33,311 nucleotides of DNA from Candidatus Roizmanbacteria bacterium RIFCSPLOWO2_01_FULL_41_22. Its GTDB lineage: Bacteria; Patescibacteriota; Microgenomatia; UBA1406; GWC2-37-13. The position numbers and the translations under genes were made by a program. The DNA is taken from assembly GCA_001789805.1 (NCBI GenBank), contig MGAR01000020.1:1-33311 (forward strand), in the 5' to 3' direction. The notes under the pieces are model-generated. The model did not search any database. It worked only from the letters and a program-made list of their open reading frames with translations, and was not told where the DNA came from. This document shows, one piece after another, positions 22,398 to 29,563 of the stretch (positions are counted from its first letter, which is position 1; the number at the start of each line of letters is the position of its first letter).

Positions 22398-22667
22398 TCA
22401 GAGCATGTTCCTGAAAACTCCATTATACCAATTTTTGAGATACTCTCCGCTAATATAGCCTAAGCCTGCCAAACATATTGGAACTAATGAATAGAGGACA
22501 TCTGGTTTCTCCGGCGGCATTAATGGTTGGAGCAGGGGGAGGCCAAGTATGCCCAGGGCCAAGAAAACTCCGGCGGTCACAACCTCTGGTTTGTGTTGTT
22601 TAACAAAATCAACTGCATTCTTTAATGCTTGCCGGGGCTGGCAATTGGGTTTAATACGTCTCTCCAT
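22398..22667 (-). CDS. Small two-helix membrane protein, hypothetical
   Basis: 89 aa: a basic N-terminus (MERRIKPNCQPRQALK), then two hydrophobic segments at about residues 31-50 and 58-75. No family recognised. The frame could begin two codons earlier at a GTG, but that codon lies against the -10 box; the ATG at 22667, 7 bp behind TATAAT, fits the leaderless pattern. The nearest terminator on this strand is at 22124-22150. Confidence 0.55.
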   Translation of the reverse strand: MERRIKPNCQPRQALKNAVDFVKQHKPEVVTAGVFLALGILGLPLLQPLMPPEKPDVLYSLVPICLAGLGYISGEYLKNWYNGVFRNML

Positions 22668-22674
22668 AAGCACG

Positions 22675-22703
22675 ATTATATCTTATAATATTTTAATTAT
22701 CAA
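22675..22703 (-). promoter_or_regulatory. Consensus promoter giving leaderless mRNA
   Basis: Minus strand: TTGATA (22698-22703), 17 bp, TATAAT (22675-22680), then 7 bp to the ATG at 22667. Confidence 0.65.
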
Positions 22704-22844
22704 CTTTAGATATTCCCCGGAATCATTGGCGACGTGAAGGGAATTCTTGCTCCCCGGCAATAAAATTTTAGAGCTCCGAAACCATCTTTTTAAGCAATAT
22801 GGGACTAAGATGTTCGAACCGTAATATATAATCATAATTAAAAT

Positions 22845-23756
22845 ATGAAAATTATCAGCGTTGATAAGGTAGTAATTTATCCAGAACATGTTTTGGAGCT
22901 AAAAAAACTGGGTGATGTGACTATCTACAACGATATTCCTGATGAAGCGGAAGGGATAAAGAGGATCAGAGACGCAGATATTGTTATTGACAACTGGTTT
23001 AAGATGCCATCTCAAGTGATCCGCGCTTGTTCAAAACTACAAATGATCTGTGTTGCGGCAACAGGATATGACTGGGTAGATATGGATGAAACAAGAAAAA
23101 GAAAGATTGTCGTTTCAAATTCGCCCGGTTATGGTACAGAGGCGGTTGGGGAGCATACCATTGGTTTGCTGCTTCACACTATTCGCAGAGCTTCTGAAGC
23201 AGAAAAAGATATTGCAAAAGGGATTTGGGATCCTATGAAATATCGAGGCCATGAACTGCAAGGAAAAACTTTGGGAATCATTGGGTTTGGGTCAATCGGA
23301 AGAAGGGTCGCGGAAATCGCAGAAAAAGGCTTTGATATGAAAATACTTTTTGTAAATTCAAAATCATCAACTTCTGATTTTGAGAAACTTCTGCAAGAAA
23401 GCGATTGTATCACGATCAATTGTCCGCTAACAGAAAAAACCCGAGGAATGGTGGGGGATCGGGAGTTTTCCATGATGAAAACAGGAGTCGTGATCGTGAA
23501 TACCGGTCGAGGAGCAATAGTAGATGAACAATCTTTAATCAGCAACATCGAGTCAGGCAAAGTTTTTGCTGTTGGACTTGATGTATTTCCAAAAGAACCG
23601 ATAAATGAAAAATATCCGCTTTTTCGGTTTCCTAATGTTACCGTTACCCCTCATATTGGTTTTAATACCGAAGAAGCAGAATATAGATTGTCAGAAATTG
23701 TCGTTAATAATATTAAAAATTTTGTTGAAAATCACCCGATACACACCGTTTCTTAA
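22845..23756 (+). CDS. D-2-hydroxyacid dehydrogenase (SerA/GhrB-like)
   Basis: 303 aa NAD(P)-dependent reductase of 2-oxo acids. Order: catalytic-domain N-terminus, GYDWVDMDE, AVGEHTIGLLLHTIRR, Rossmann motif GIIGFGSIGRRVAE, NCPLTEKTRG, VNTGRGAIVDE (catalytic Arg), VFAVGLDVFPKEP (Glu) and VTPHIGFNT (catalytic His). It could act on phosphoglycerate, glyoxylate, hydroxypyruvate or pyruvate; sequence alone does not say which. There is no serC or serB nearby. TATAAT (22827-22832) lies 12 bp before the ATG. Confidence 0.88.
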   Translation: MKIISVDKVVIYPEHVLELKKLGDVTIYNDIPDEAEGIKRIRDADIVIDNWFKMPSQVIRACSKLQMICVAATGYDWVDMDETRKRKIVVSNSPGYGTEAVGEHTIGLLLHTIRRASEAEKDIAKGIWDPMKYRGHELQGKTLGIIGFGSIGRRVAEIAEKGFDMKILFVNSKSSTSDFEKLLQESDCITINCPLTEKTRGMVGDREFSMMKTGVVIVNTGRGAIVDEQSLISNIESGKVFAVGLDVFPKEPINEKYPLFRFPNVTVTPHIGFNTEEAEYRLSEIVVNNIKNFVENHPIHTVS

Positions 23757-23761
23757 TAATT

Positions 23762-23839
23762 ATGGGAAATAAAAAAGCCCTTATCATTCATGCATGGTAT
23801 AGTAAACCAGAAAGTAACTGGTATCCTTTGTGTAATTAA
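23762..23839 (+). pseudogene. 5' fragment of an RBBP9/YdeN-type serine hydrolase gene
   Basis: Only 25 codons: KALIIHAWYSKPESNWYP and a few residues, then TAA. The opening is the characteristic first strand of the RBBP9/YdeN alpha/beta hydrolases (IIHGW...NWYPWL), which are normally about 180 aa. The rest, including the catalytic Ser, His and Asp, is gone. It starts 5 bp after the dehydrogenase stop, so the intact gene was probably co-transcribed with it. Confidence 0.55.
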
Positions 23840-23939
23840 TCATAAAAAGAATAAGTGTTATACGAACTTTGAATTATCCACAAAACATAAACTATGACTT
23901 GAAAATTACCACAAAACAGGATAGCGAGAACATTATTAT

Positions 23940-24389
23940 TTGACATCATTTGAATCATTTAAAAAGCAGATACTCGACCTGCTTGGTGAATTGATCACAG
24001 AGGTCAATATCAAGAGTAAACAACCTGCAAAAACAAGCAAAGGTCGCAAAGAACAGGAAAAAAGGTTTGATGAACTTATGAAACGAGCTGATGTTCAAAT
24101 CTTTGTTGCTGAAGAAGAAAACAGGCTTCTTGGCGTAGCTGATCTGTTTATTCTTCCTCTTATTCGAAGAGGATATTACCAAGGATATCTTGAAGATTTA
24201 GTTGTGACCGCGGGTATGCGGGGAAAAGGGATAGGATCAAAGCTACTTTCAGCCATAAAAACCTACTGCAAAGACCATAACATATCAGTAATGAAATTAA
24301 ATAGCGGTGTCTATTTTCCAGAGGCACATAGATGCTACGAAAAACATGGTGGAGTTTTTACAGAAAAACTATTTCGGTTTGACCTATGA
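23940..24389 (+). CDS. GNAT-family acetyltransferase, 5' end probably frameshifted
   Basis: 149 aa from a TTG codon. The acetyl-CoA core is clear: IFVAEEENRLLGVADLFILP, YLEDLVVTAGMRGKGIGSKLL (the R/Q-x-x-G-x-G/A loop as RGKGIG) and FPEAHRCYEKHGG near the end. GNAT proteins usually begin a few residues before the first strand. Here those residues (KITTKQDSENIII) are encoded just upstream at 23902-23940 but in another frame, joined at a T-run. So the true gene may start at the TTG at 23899 and carry a one-base loss. The substrate is unknown. Confidence 0.7.
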   Translation: MTSFESFKKQILDLLGELITEVNIKSKQPAKTSKGRKEQEKRFDELMKRADVQIFVAEEENRLLGVADLFILPLIRRGYYQGYLEDLVVTAGMRGKGIGSKLLSAIKTYCKDHNISVMKLNSGVYFPEAHRCYEKHGGVFTEKLFRFDL

Positions 24390-24453
24390 GTATTTGGGAA
24401 ACTTTACACCTTGCTGGATACGTTCTCACATGATAAACCAGTGTCAGTAGAAG

Positions 24454-24472
24454 AAATATCCGCAACAAAATA
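24454..24472 (+). repeat. 19-bp direct repeat, copy B
   Basis: Identical to 22353-22371; the two copies enclose 2.1 kb with a dehydrogenase, a gene fragment and the GNAT gene. Confidence 0.7.
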
Positions 24473-24495
24473 CAAATTGTGGAAAGTAACTCAAT

Positions 24496-25167
24496 ATGAC
24501 TTATTATTTAAAGGCAAAGCAAAAAGGAAATAAAGGCGAAGCTCTTGTTGAAAGTGTTCTATCTGAATATGCAATAGTGCATAAAATTGATGGCTCAAAA
24601 GACGTTGGTATTGATATGATTTGCCAGTGGGTTAATGGCGAAAAACCGACACAACTGATGTTCGGAGTGCAAGTTAAAACTTTAAATACGAAACTTGAAC
24701 TTAGGCGTAAAATAAGTAGACTAAATTTGTTAGAAGAATATAAAGGTAGTGTTTCAATAAAACAATCAACCCTAGATTACTGGAAAGGGTTTGATTTTCC
24801 AGTATTTGTTTTTTTGGTAGATCTGCAAACTTCGAAAATTTTTTACAAAAGATACACTTCAATACTACATGGGTTAATAAAACACACAGAGGAACCATTT
24901 TATTTAGTAGTACAAAATAATAAGTTTCAAGCTTATGTCGAGGGGGATAAACGGACGTGGGGATTTTGTAGAGATCTTTTTTTTGATCATCTTCGTTGTC
25001 AGTGCAATAAAGGAATTCTAAGTGGAATAGATCCTAATGATTTAGGATTAAGAGGTTGGCCTAAAGAAACGCTTTATAAGGGAGTATTTGATCAATATAA
25101 GCAACAAATTAGCTCAACCTATAAAAAGTATCAAAGATTTAGCAGATTCTTTCTGCCAAGTACCTAA
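24496..25167 (+). CDS. DUF4365 nuclease-like protein
   Basis: 223 aa. The N-terminal domain has the DUF4365 pattern, a restriction-endonuclease-like fold: KGEALVESVLSEY (E15), KDVGIDMICQW (D40), PTQLMFGVQVKT (Q59, K61), i.e. E...D...QxK. The C-terminal 100 residues are unique to it. Such proteins are often near defence and mobile genes, and this one follows the repeat-flanked region. No methylase or partner is adjacent. Low GC compared with neighbours. Confidence 0.75.
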   Translation: MTYYLKAKQKGNKGEALVESVLSEYAIVHKIDGSKDVGIDMICQWVNGEKPTQLMFGVQVKTLNTKLELRRKISRLNLLEEYKGSVSIKQSTLDYWKGFDFPVFVFLVDLQTSKIFYKRYTSILHGLIKHTEEPFYLVVQNNKFQAYVEGDKRTWGFCRDLFFDHLRCQCNKGILSGIDPNDLGLRGWPKETLYKGVFDQYKQQISSTYKKYQRFSRFFLPST

Positions 25168-25349
25168 TTTTTTTAGACAATAATATGGTAAAATTTCAAT
25201 ATAATAAACAAACAAATTTAGGGTTATTCAAGTGACTTATTCTGGGAAAGAAAATCCTCTTTTTTCCAAAATTGCGGAAATGATAAAAGTATTAGGTATT
25301 ACCAAATATTATAACTATTGCTCTCAATGAAAGTTTGAAAAAGACAATA

Positions 25350-26087
25350 TTATAACTTCATAACCTCTTCCATTTTTAAGTACTCATCTATTTCCTTTTT
25401 GGTTATTTTATGCGTATTAACTACTAAATAGTGATATTTTAAAATTTTCTTTTTCTTACTTATTATGTCAAGAAAATCATCTATTATTTTTCCGACCGAG
25501 ATATTAAAAGACATAAGAATAGTAAAAAAGATGTAATTTCTTCCGAATTCGATTTCTTCGATTTGAGAATTAGTTTTAGTGACAATAGTTATCAGATCTT
25601 GCTCTATGATTTTTTTTGCATTTTTGACCAAAAATTTGTTATGTTTTGAGCCGATGACTACAAAATATCGGATCTTGTCTCCTTTTCTTCCCATGGGTGA
25701 CATAATCATATCGCGACCATCTTCATAAACTACGTTTTCAACTTTAAACTGGAGCTCTTTGAGCGCCAACGTAGCCCACTCCTTTAAATTTGTCTGAGCG
25801 CTGTCTAAATATTGTCTCAAAATGTCAAAGCATTCTTTAGTAGCAAAATGGCCTAAAAGAAAAAGTAGTTTCTTTTTGATTTCCTCTGCGACTTTTGGAT
25901 CAAGTAAAAGTCCCTTGCTCTTTTTTATCACCATTTCATAATCATATTTATCAATATCAATTTGATCATGATAATTTATATATTCTTGATGGATCTTTTC
26001 ATCTATCTGGATATTGAAATTGTTCGATAGCGCTTGATCAACAGCCTCAAAAATCGGTTTAAGAAGTTTTCTTGTATTGCTTTTCAT
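25350..26087 (-). CDS. Hypothetical protein with HEAT-like N-terminal half
   Basis: 245 aa, not recognised. The N-terminal half is helical and resembles HEAT-type repeats (LLFLLGHFATKECFDILRQY, then WATLALKELQ). The C-terminal half is mixed alpha/beta and ends in a Lys-rich helix. No signal peptide or membrane helix. It is AT-rich, stands alone, and is convergent with the DUF4365 gene across a 182-bp spacer. The accessory position and composition suggest recent acquisition, but this is inference. Confidence 0.65.
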   Translation of the reverse strand: MKSNTRKLLKPIFEAVDQALSNNFNIQIDEKIHQEYINYHDQIDIDKYDYEMVIKKSKGLLLDPKVAEEIKKKLLFLLGHFATKECFDILRQYLDSAQTNLKEWATLALKELQFKVENVVYEDGRDMIMSPMGRKGDKIRYFVVIGSKHNKFLVKNAKKIIEQDLITIVTKTNSQIEEIEFGRNYIFFTILMSFNISVGKIIDDFLDIISKKKKILKYHYLVVNTHKITKKEIDEYLKMEEVMKL

Positions 26088-26101
26088 AATACTTTACTTG
26101 A

Positions 26102-26126
26102 AACCTCGGGCGTCAGCCCGTAGGTT
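26102..26126. repeat. Bulged hairpin, left element
   Basis: AACCTCGGGC, loop GTCA, GCCCGTAGGTT: ten pairs with one bulged T. The shape is like REP or IS200/IS605 end hairpins. It lies upstream of the gene at 25350-26087. Confidence 0.45.
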
Positions 26127-26237
26127 GTTTATATCATTCTGCTGATATTGTATCAAAAAGATGACTTGATTTTTAGATTGTCGACAAGCGATAAAAACTC
26201 ATATATCAAAATTTTTAATTTACTACAAAAAAAGAAG

Positions 26238-26258
26238 CCGCGGACTATTAGTCCACGG
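26238..26258. repeat. Mismatch hairpin, right element
   Basis: CCGCGGACT, loop ATT, AGTCCACGG: nine positions with one C/A mismatch. It lies 112 bp from the left element; no transposase lies between them. Confidence 0.45.
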
Positions 26259-26329
26259 AGTAGTCACACCTTCGTTAAGAAATCAACACAGGCGGGAACT
26301 GTTTAATTAGAACGAGCATGAATAGAATG

Positions 26330-26335
26330 TATAAT
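26330..26335 (+). promoter_or_regulatory. -10 box that fixes the HAD gene start
   Basis: TATAAT followed by 6 bp and the ATG at 26342. The ATGs at 26318 and 26327 lie upstream of the expected transcript start. Confidence 0.6.
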
Positions 26336-26341
26336 AGGAGC

Positions 26342-26989
26342 ATGATTAAAGCACTCATTTTTGACTACGATGGCGTCATCAATAACGGTGATCTGGCGCG
26401 ATTCAGATTTTTCCAGCAAGCCTTTCAGCAGCACAAAAGCAAACTCGACTCGTCGCTATTTCCACAGACGATGGGGAAGACGACCAAAGAGGTATTTGAT
26501 CAAGTGATTGATAAAACTATTCCTAATAAGATCAAGCAGGCGGTTCTGGATGACTATCATACTCAATATAAAAAGCAGAGTAGTAAATATTTGCTGCCGA
26601 TTACGCCAACAATTGAGTTTATCAAAGAATATCAGGGCGAGAAAAAACTGGCGGTGACTTCCAATACTGGACGCGATCTGGTGTTTCCTGGCCTAAGACA
26701 GTTTGGTATTGACCGACGATTGGCTTTAGTGGTGACTAAGGAGATGGTGGCTTGCCGTAAACCAAATCCAGAGATATATCTGCTTACTTTAAAAAAACTG
26801 CAGCTAGATAAAAGTGAGGCAATCGTCATTGAAGATTCGCCAGTCGGAGTGTCGGCAGCGACTCAGGCGGGGATTAGCTGCTATGTTTTCCTTAGTTTGA
26901 TAAATAGTCAGTCCGATTTTGTCGACACGCCAGTTTGCGGATTTATTCATTCAAAAGAAGATTATCGGAAGCTAGCAGATCGGTTATAA
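26342..26989 (+). CDS. HAD-family phosphatase (beta-phosphoglucomutase-like)
   Basis: 215 aa. HAD motif I FDYDG (nucleophile D8, acid D10), motif II TSNTG, motif III Lys around CRKPNPEIY and motif IV IEDSPVGVSAA. A helical cap lies between residues about 15 and 85. The family includes beta-phosphoglucomutase, phosphoglycolate phosphatase and other small-molecule phosphatases. It is followed by a second HAD-like gene after 12 bp, so the two may share a pathway. Confidence 0.85.
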   Translation: MIKALIFDYDGVINNGDLARFRFFQQAFQQHKSKLDSSLFPQTMGKTTKEVFDQVIDKTIPNKIKQAVLDDYHTQYKKQSSKYLLPITPTIEFIKEYQGEKKLAVTSNTGRDLVFPGLRQFGIDRRLALVVTKEMVACRKPNPEIYLLTLKKLQLDKSEAIVIEDSPVGVSAATQAGISCYVFLSLINSQSDFVDTPVCGFIHSKEDYRKLADRL

Positions 26990-26990
26990 T
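26985..26990 (+). promoter_or_regulatory. -10 box overlapping the HAD gene stop
   Basis: TATAAT includes the stop codon TAA of the upstream gene and lies 11 bp before the ATG at 27002, so the second HAD gene may also be transcribed on its own. Confidence 0.4.
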
Positions 26991-27001
26991 AGGTTTTAAA
27001 A

Positions 27002-27973
27002 ATGACTAACATTCACTGGAACAAGCAAGTCAAGCTGATTATCTCAGATGTTGACGAAACAGTAGCTGATTTATATTTACCAGCAGAGCCTCCAATGATA
27101 AGTGAACTGATCTCGCTTTTACATGAAGGCAAAGCGATCTTCTTTGTCACCGGCCAAGGAGTAAAAAGTATATCGTGGAGAATTGTTGATCATATCCCCA
27201 AACCCTTACGTCGCCGGATTTTGATTGGCCACTGCAGTGGAGCGGAGGTGTGGGGTTTTGATCACAAGGGAGATTTGCTTGATCAACCTTATTACAGCGT
27301 TTATAAAGAGGTGGTTTCAGAATCGCAAAAGAAGAAGTGGCGAGAGTTGGTGCAAAAGATTATCGCCGAGTTTAAGCTAAAAGTCTATCCAACAATGCCG
27401 GTTTTTCAGTTTACCCAAAAGACTAAGGGTGATCCATTGGCGATCATGTTGGAAGACCGCGGTCCGCAGATCACCCTTGAGGTGGTCAACGGATATGACT
27501 TAACAGTAGAAGATATTACCAAGTTAGCGGTGAGTATTCCGGAAACTAAAGGCAGTTATGATTTACGCATTCCGATTTTAGAGCGAGCAGATGAGCTTTT
27601 TAAAGAAGCCAATCTACCAATTACTCCCCGGATGGCCGGAGTGTTTGCGGTTGATTTTGCGATCAAGGGCGTTTCCAAAACTACGGCGATCAAACTGGCG
27701 CTGGAAAACGAACAGGTATTATCCAGGTTGGGTTTGAGTCAACAAGATGTGGAGACTCCCCAGTTTCTTGAGGTCTGGGGTGATAAATTTTCCATAATTC
27801 GCGGGGGAACCGACCGCCATATGAGCGAGGCCCTACCACGAAAAGTGCGTTCAATTGATTTTCGGGAAGAAAATCCGGCGGAACTTCTCCAAGGATATAA
27901 CACCATAGTCTGGGACGGAAAAAAACACCTCCATCACGGTTTATTGGAGTATTTGCAATCACGCTATAAATAG
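27002..27973 (+). CDS. HAD-like hydrolase (Cof/sucrose-phosphatase-like)
   Basis: 323 aa. Motif I is LIISDVDETVAD (D16, D18), motif II FVTGQG. The C-terminal lysine region is KGVSKTTAIKLAL, and the late motif is VWGDKFSIIRGGTDRHM. The order (cap inserted between motifs II and III) is the Cof/type IIB plan. It is probably a sugar-phosphate phosphatase. Position after another HAD gene suggests related substrates; neither can be identified from sequence. Confidence 0.75.
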   Translation: MTNIHWNKQVKLIISDVDETVADLYLPAEPPMISELISLLHEGKAIFFVTGQGVKSISWRIVDHIPKPLRRRILIGHCSGAEVWGFDHKGDLLDQPYYSVYKEVVSESQKKKWRELVQKIIAEFKLKVYPTMPVFQFTQKTKGDPLAIMLEDRGPQITLEVVNGYDLTVEDITKLAVSIPETKGSYDLRIPILERADELFKEANLPITPRMAGVFAVDFAIKGVSKTTAIKLALENEQVLSRLGLSQQDVETPQFLEVWGDKFSIIRGGTDRHMSEALPRKVRSIDFREENPAELLQGYNTIVWDGKKHLHHGLLEYLQSRYK

Positions 27974-28034
27974 CTTTGCTCACATTTCATCATTATCAAA
28001 TCATTTACTGATCAATCGTCCGAAAAAAAGAGAC

Positions 28035-28040
28035 TATACT
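28035..28040 (+). promoter_or_regulatory. -10 box of the BCP gene
   Basis: TATACT, 12 bp before the ATG; predicted leader about 5-6 nt. Confidence 0.35.
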
Positions 28041-28052
28041 AAAAATAACACT

Positions 28053-28487
28053 ATGTTAAAAACACAGACCAAGGCTCCTGATTTTAGCGCAGTTGATCAA
28101 TTGGGGAAAATCCATACCATGGGCCAATATTTGGGAAAATATGTGATTCTCTATTTTTATCCCAAAGATGATACTCCCGGCTGTACCAAAGAGGCCTGTG
28201 CGCTGCGGGACAACTTCGTCTTACTCAAAAAAAAGGCGGTGGTGATTGGCGTAAGCGCCGACAGCGCGGAAAGCCACCGCAAGTTTGCGGAAAAATTCCA
28301 GCTGCCTTTTATCTTACTGGCCGATACTGATCGAAACATTATTACCCGATACGAAGCCGGTGGAGCTTTTACAAAAAGAATTACCTATCTGATTAACCGG
28401 CAGGGACTGATTGAAAAAACGTACCCGAAAGTAGACCCGTCGACTCATGCTACGCAGATACTTCAGGATTTACAAAAAATAACATAA
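28053..28487 (+). CDS. bcp: Peroxiredoxin, BCP/PrxQ type
   Basis: 144-aa thiol peroxidase that reduces peroxides with thioredoxin. Peroxidatic motif DDTPGCTKEAC with C44 and resolving C49 five residues on, typical of PrxQ with an intramolecular disulfide. FYPKDD and the later DTDRNIITRYEA are also conserved. It is the only clear oxidative-stress gene in the window, which fits a fermentative organism exposed to occasional oxygen. Confidence 0.93.
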   Translation: MLKTQTKAPDFSAVDQLGKIHTMGQYLGKYVILYFYPKDDTPGCTKEACALRDNFVLLKKKAVVIGVSADSAESHRKFAEKFQLPFILLADTDRNIITRYEAGGAFTKRITYLINRQGLIEKTYPKVDPSTHATQILQDLQKIT

Positions 28488-28534
28488 CTATGGCAATCGA
28501 GATGCCAAGCGCGTCAGAATAATATTTATCGCTG

Positions 28535-28540
28535 TATTAA
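28535..28540 (+). promoter_or_regulatory. -10 box giving leaderless DUF3800 mRNA
   Basis: TATTAA, then 6 bp, then the ATG at 28547. Confidence 0.4.
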
Positions 28541-28546
28541 AGAACT

Positions 28547-29188
28547 ATGTCTCATATATTTTTAGATGAATCTGGAGATTTTGGATTTAATCCTAAAAAG
28601 AAGAACTCTAAATTTTTCATAATTACCGTGGTAGCTTTTGAAAACCAAAAACCAATTGAAAGAATTGTTAAAAAAACTCACTCAGAACTGAGAAAGAGAG
28701 TAAAACGATTAAGCGGAGGAGTATTGCATTGTGTTAAAGAAAAGCCCGTAACCAGAAAGCGCTTGTTAAATAGAATAAATAAGATAGAGTGTTCGATTAT
28801 GACGATTTATCTTAATAAGAAAAACGTTTACACAAAGCTTAAAGACGAAAGACATATTCTCTATAATTACGTTACCAACATACTATTGGACCGTATTTTG
28901 CAAAAAAAGTTAGTTGATAGTACAAAAGAGATCATTCTTATCGCTTCAAAAAGAGAAACAAATAAGTTTCTGAATGAAAATTTCAAGTCATATTTAGAAA
29001 ACCAAACAAAATATAATCATAAAACTAATATCCAAATTGTAATCAAATCACCTTCAGAAGAAAAAGGGCTTCAAGCGGTAGATTTTGTTAGTTGGGCAAT
29101 ATTTCGAAAATACGAAAAAAATGATTCGTCTTACTATGAATTAATTAAAAAACACATAGTGGAAGAAAACGGATTATTTACTTCTTAA
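28547..29188 (+). CDS. DUF3800 protein
   Basis: 213 aa. The DUF3800 opening IFLDESGDFG (D7, E8, D11) and the late GLQAVDFVSWAI are clear; together these acidic residues make an RNase H-like metal site in the proposed fold. Function is unproven; the genes are often in accessory or defence settings. It is AT-rich and Lys-rich compared with the peroxiredoxin before it, suggesting separate origin. Confidence 0.8.
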   Translation: MSHIFLDESGDFGFNPKKKNSKFFIITVVAFENQKPIERIVKKTHSELRKRVKRLSGGVLHCVKEKPVTRKRLLNRINKIECSIMTIYLNKKNVYTKLKDERHILYNYVTNILLDRILQKKLVDSTKEIILIASKRETNKFLNENFKSYLENQTKYNHKTNIQIVIKSPSEEKGLQAVDFVSWAIFRKYEKNDSSYYELIKKHIVEENGLFTS

Positions 29189-29301
29189 AACGACAAAACC
29201 CTAATCGCTATTTATAAGGAACCTTCCGGAACCCTACGACTAGGGAATTACTTGTCAACAAATATTATAACAAACTTTGCTCATATTTTGTCAATTGTCA
29301 G

Positions 29302-29481
29302 TTGACAGCTCAAAAACCTAACAAAGCTCATTTGCAAGGTACCCCTACCCCGATCCGGACTCCCCGAGGATCAGGTTTTGGGTTAAACCCGAGGTTGAGA
29401 CGACGTCGACCAAGACTTATTTGCCGATATTGGGCGTTGGGGGTAATCGGCGGGATTATTATCAGTTTTTTAGTGAAGTAA
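29302..29481 (+). CDS. Possible small membrane protein (59 aa, TTG start)
   Basis: A frame free of stops for 89 codons but without ATG. From the TTG at 29302 it reads MTAQKPNKAHLQGTP, then an Arg-rich stretch (NPRLRRRRPRLICRYW) and a hydrophobic C-terminal segment (ALGVIGGIIISFL) ending VK. The layout suits a tail-anchored peptide. It may be a remnant of a larger gene since coding-like sequence continues upstream of the TTG. It is the only coding candidate in the 375-bp space 29189-29563. Confidence 0.3.
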   Translation: MTAQKPNKAHLQGTPTPIRTPRGSGFGLNPRLRRRRPRLICRYWALGVIGGIIISFLVK

Positions 29482-29500
29482 TATTATTTCTCTATTGTAA

Positions 29501-29530
29501 TTAGTTTATTATTTCGAAATAATAAACTAA
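29501..29530. promoter_or_regulatory. 30-bp perfect palindrome before the four-helix protein
   Basis: Half-sites TTAGTTTATTATTTC and its exact reverse complement, no spacer. It lies 33 bp before the ATG at 29564 and just before the strong ribosome site. It could be an operator or a 5'-UTR hairpin. Confidence 0.55.
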
Positions 29531-29544
29531 GTTATTTTAATCAA

Positions 29545-29554
29545 AAGGAGGTGA
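29545..29554 (+). promoter_or_regulatory. Perfect Shine-Dalgarno AAGGAGGTGA
   Basis: Ten bases complementary to the 16S 3' end, 9 bp before the ATG. It is the strongest ribosome binding site seen in the window, where most first genes have none. Confidence 0.75.
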
Positions 29555-29563
29555 GAGAATAAT

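Noticed and set aside
22683-22889. 68-codon minus-strand frame over the dehydrogenase start
   Set aside because: Overlaps the dehydrogenase start and the promoter of the gene at 22667; composition is random-like.
25232-25330. 32-codon GTG frame between DUF4365 and the next gene
   Set aside because: Has TATAAT 26 bp upstream, but no family, no ribosome site and is short enough to be chance in AT-rich DNA.
29189-29301. Riboswitch or structured RNA after DUF3800
   Set aside because: A small CCCTA-CGAC-TAGGG hairpin is present, but no known aptamer core could be recognised.
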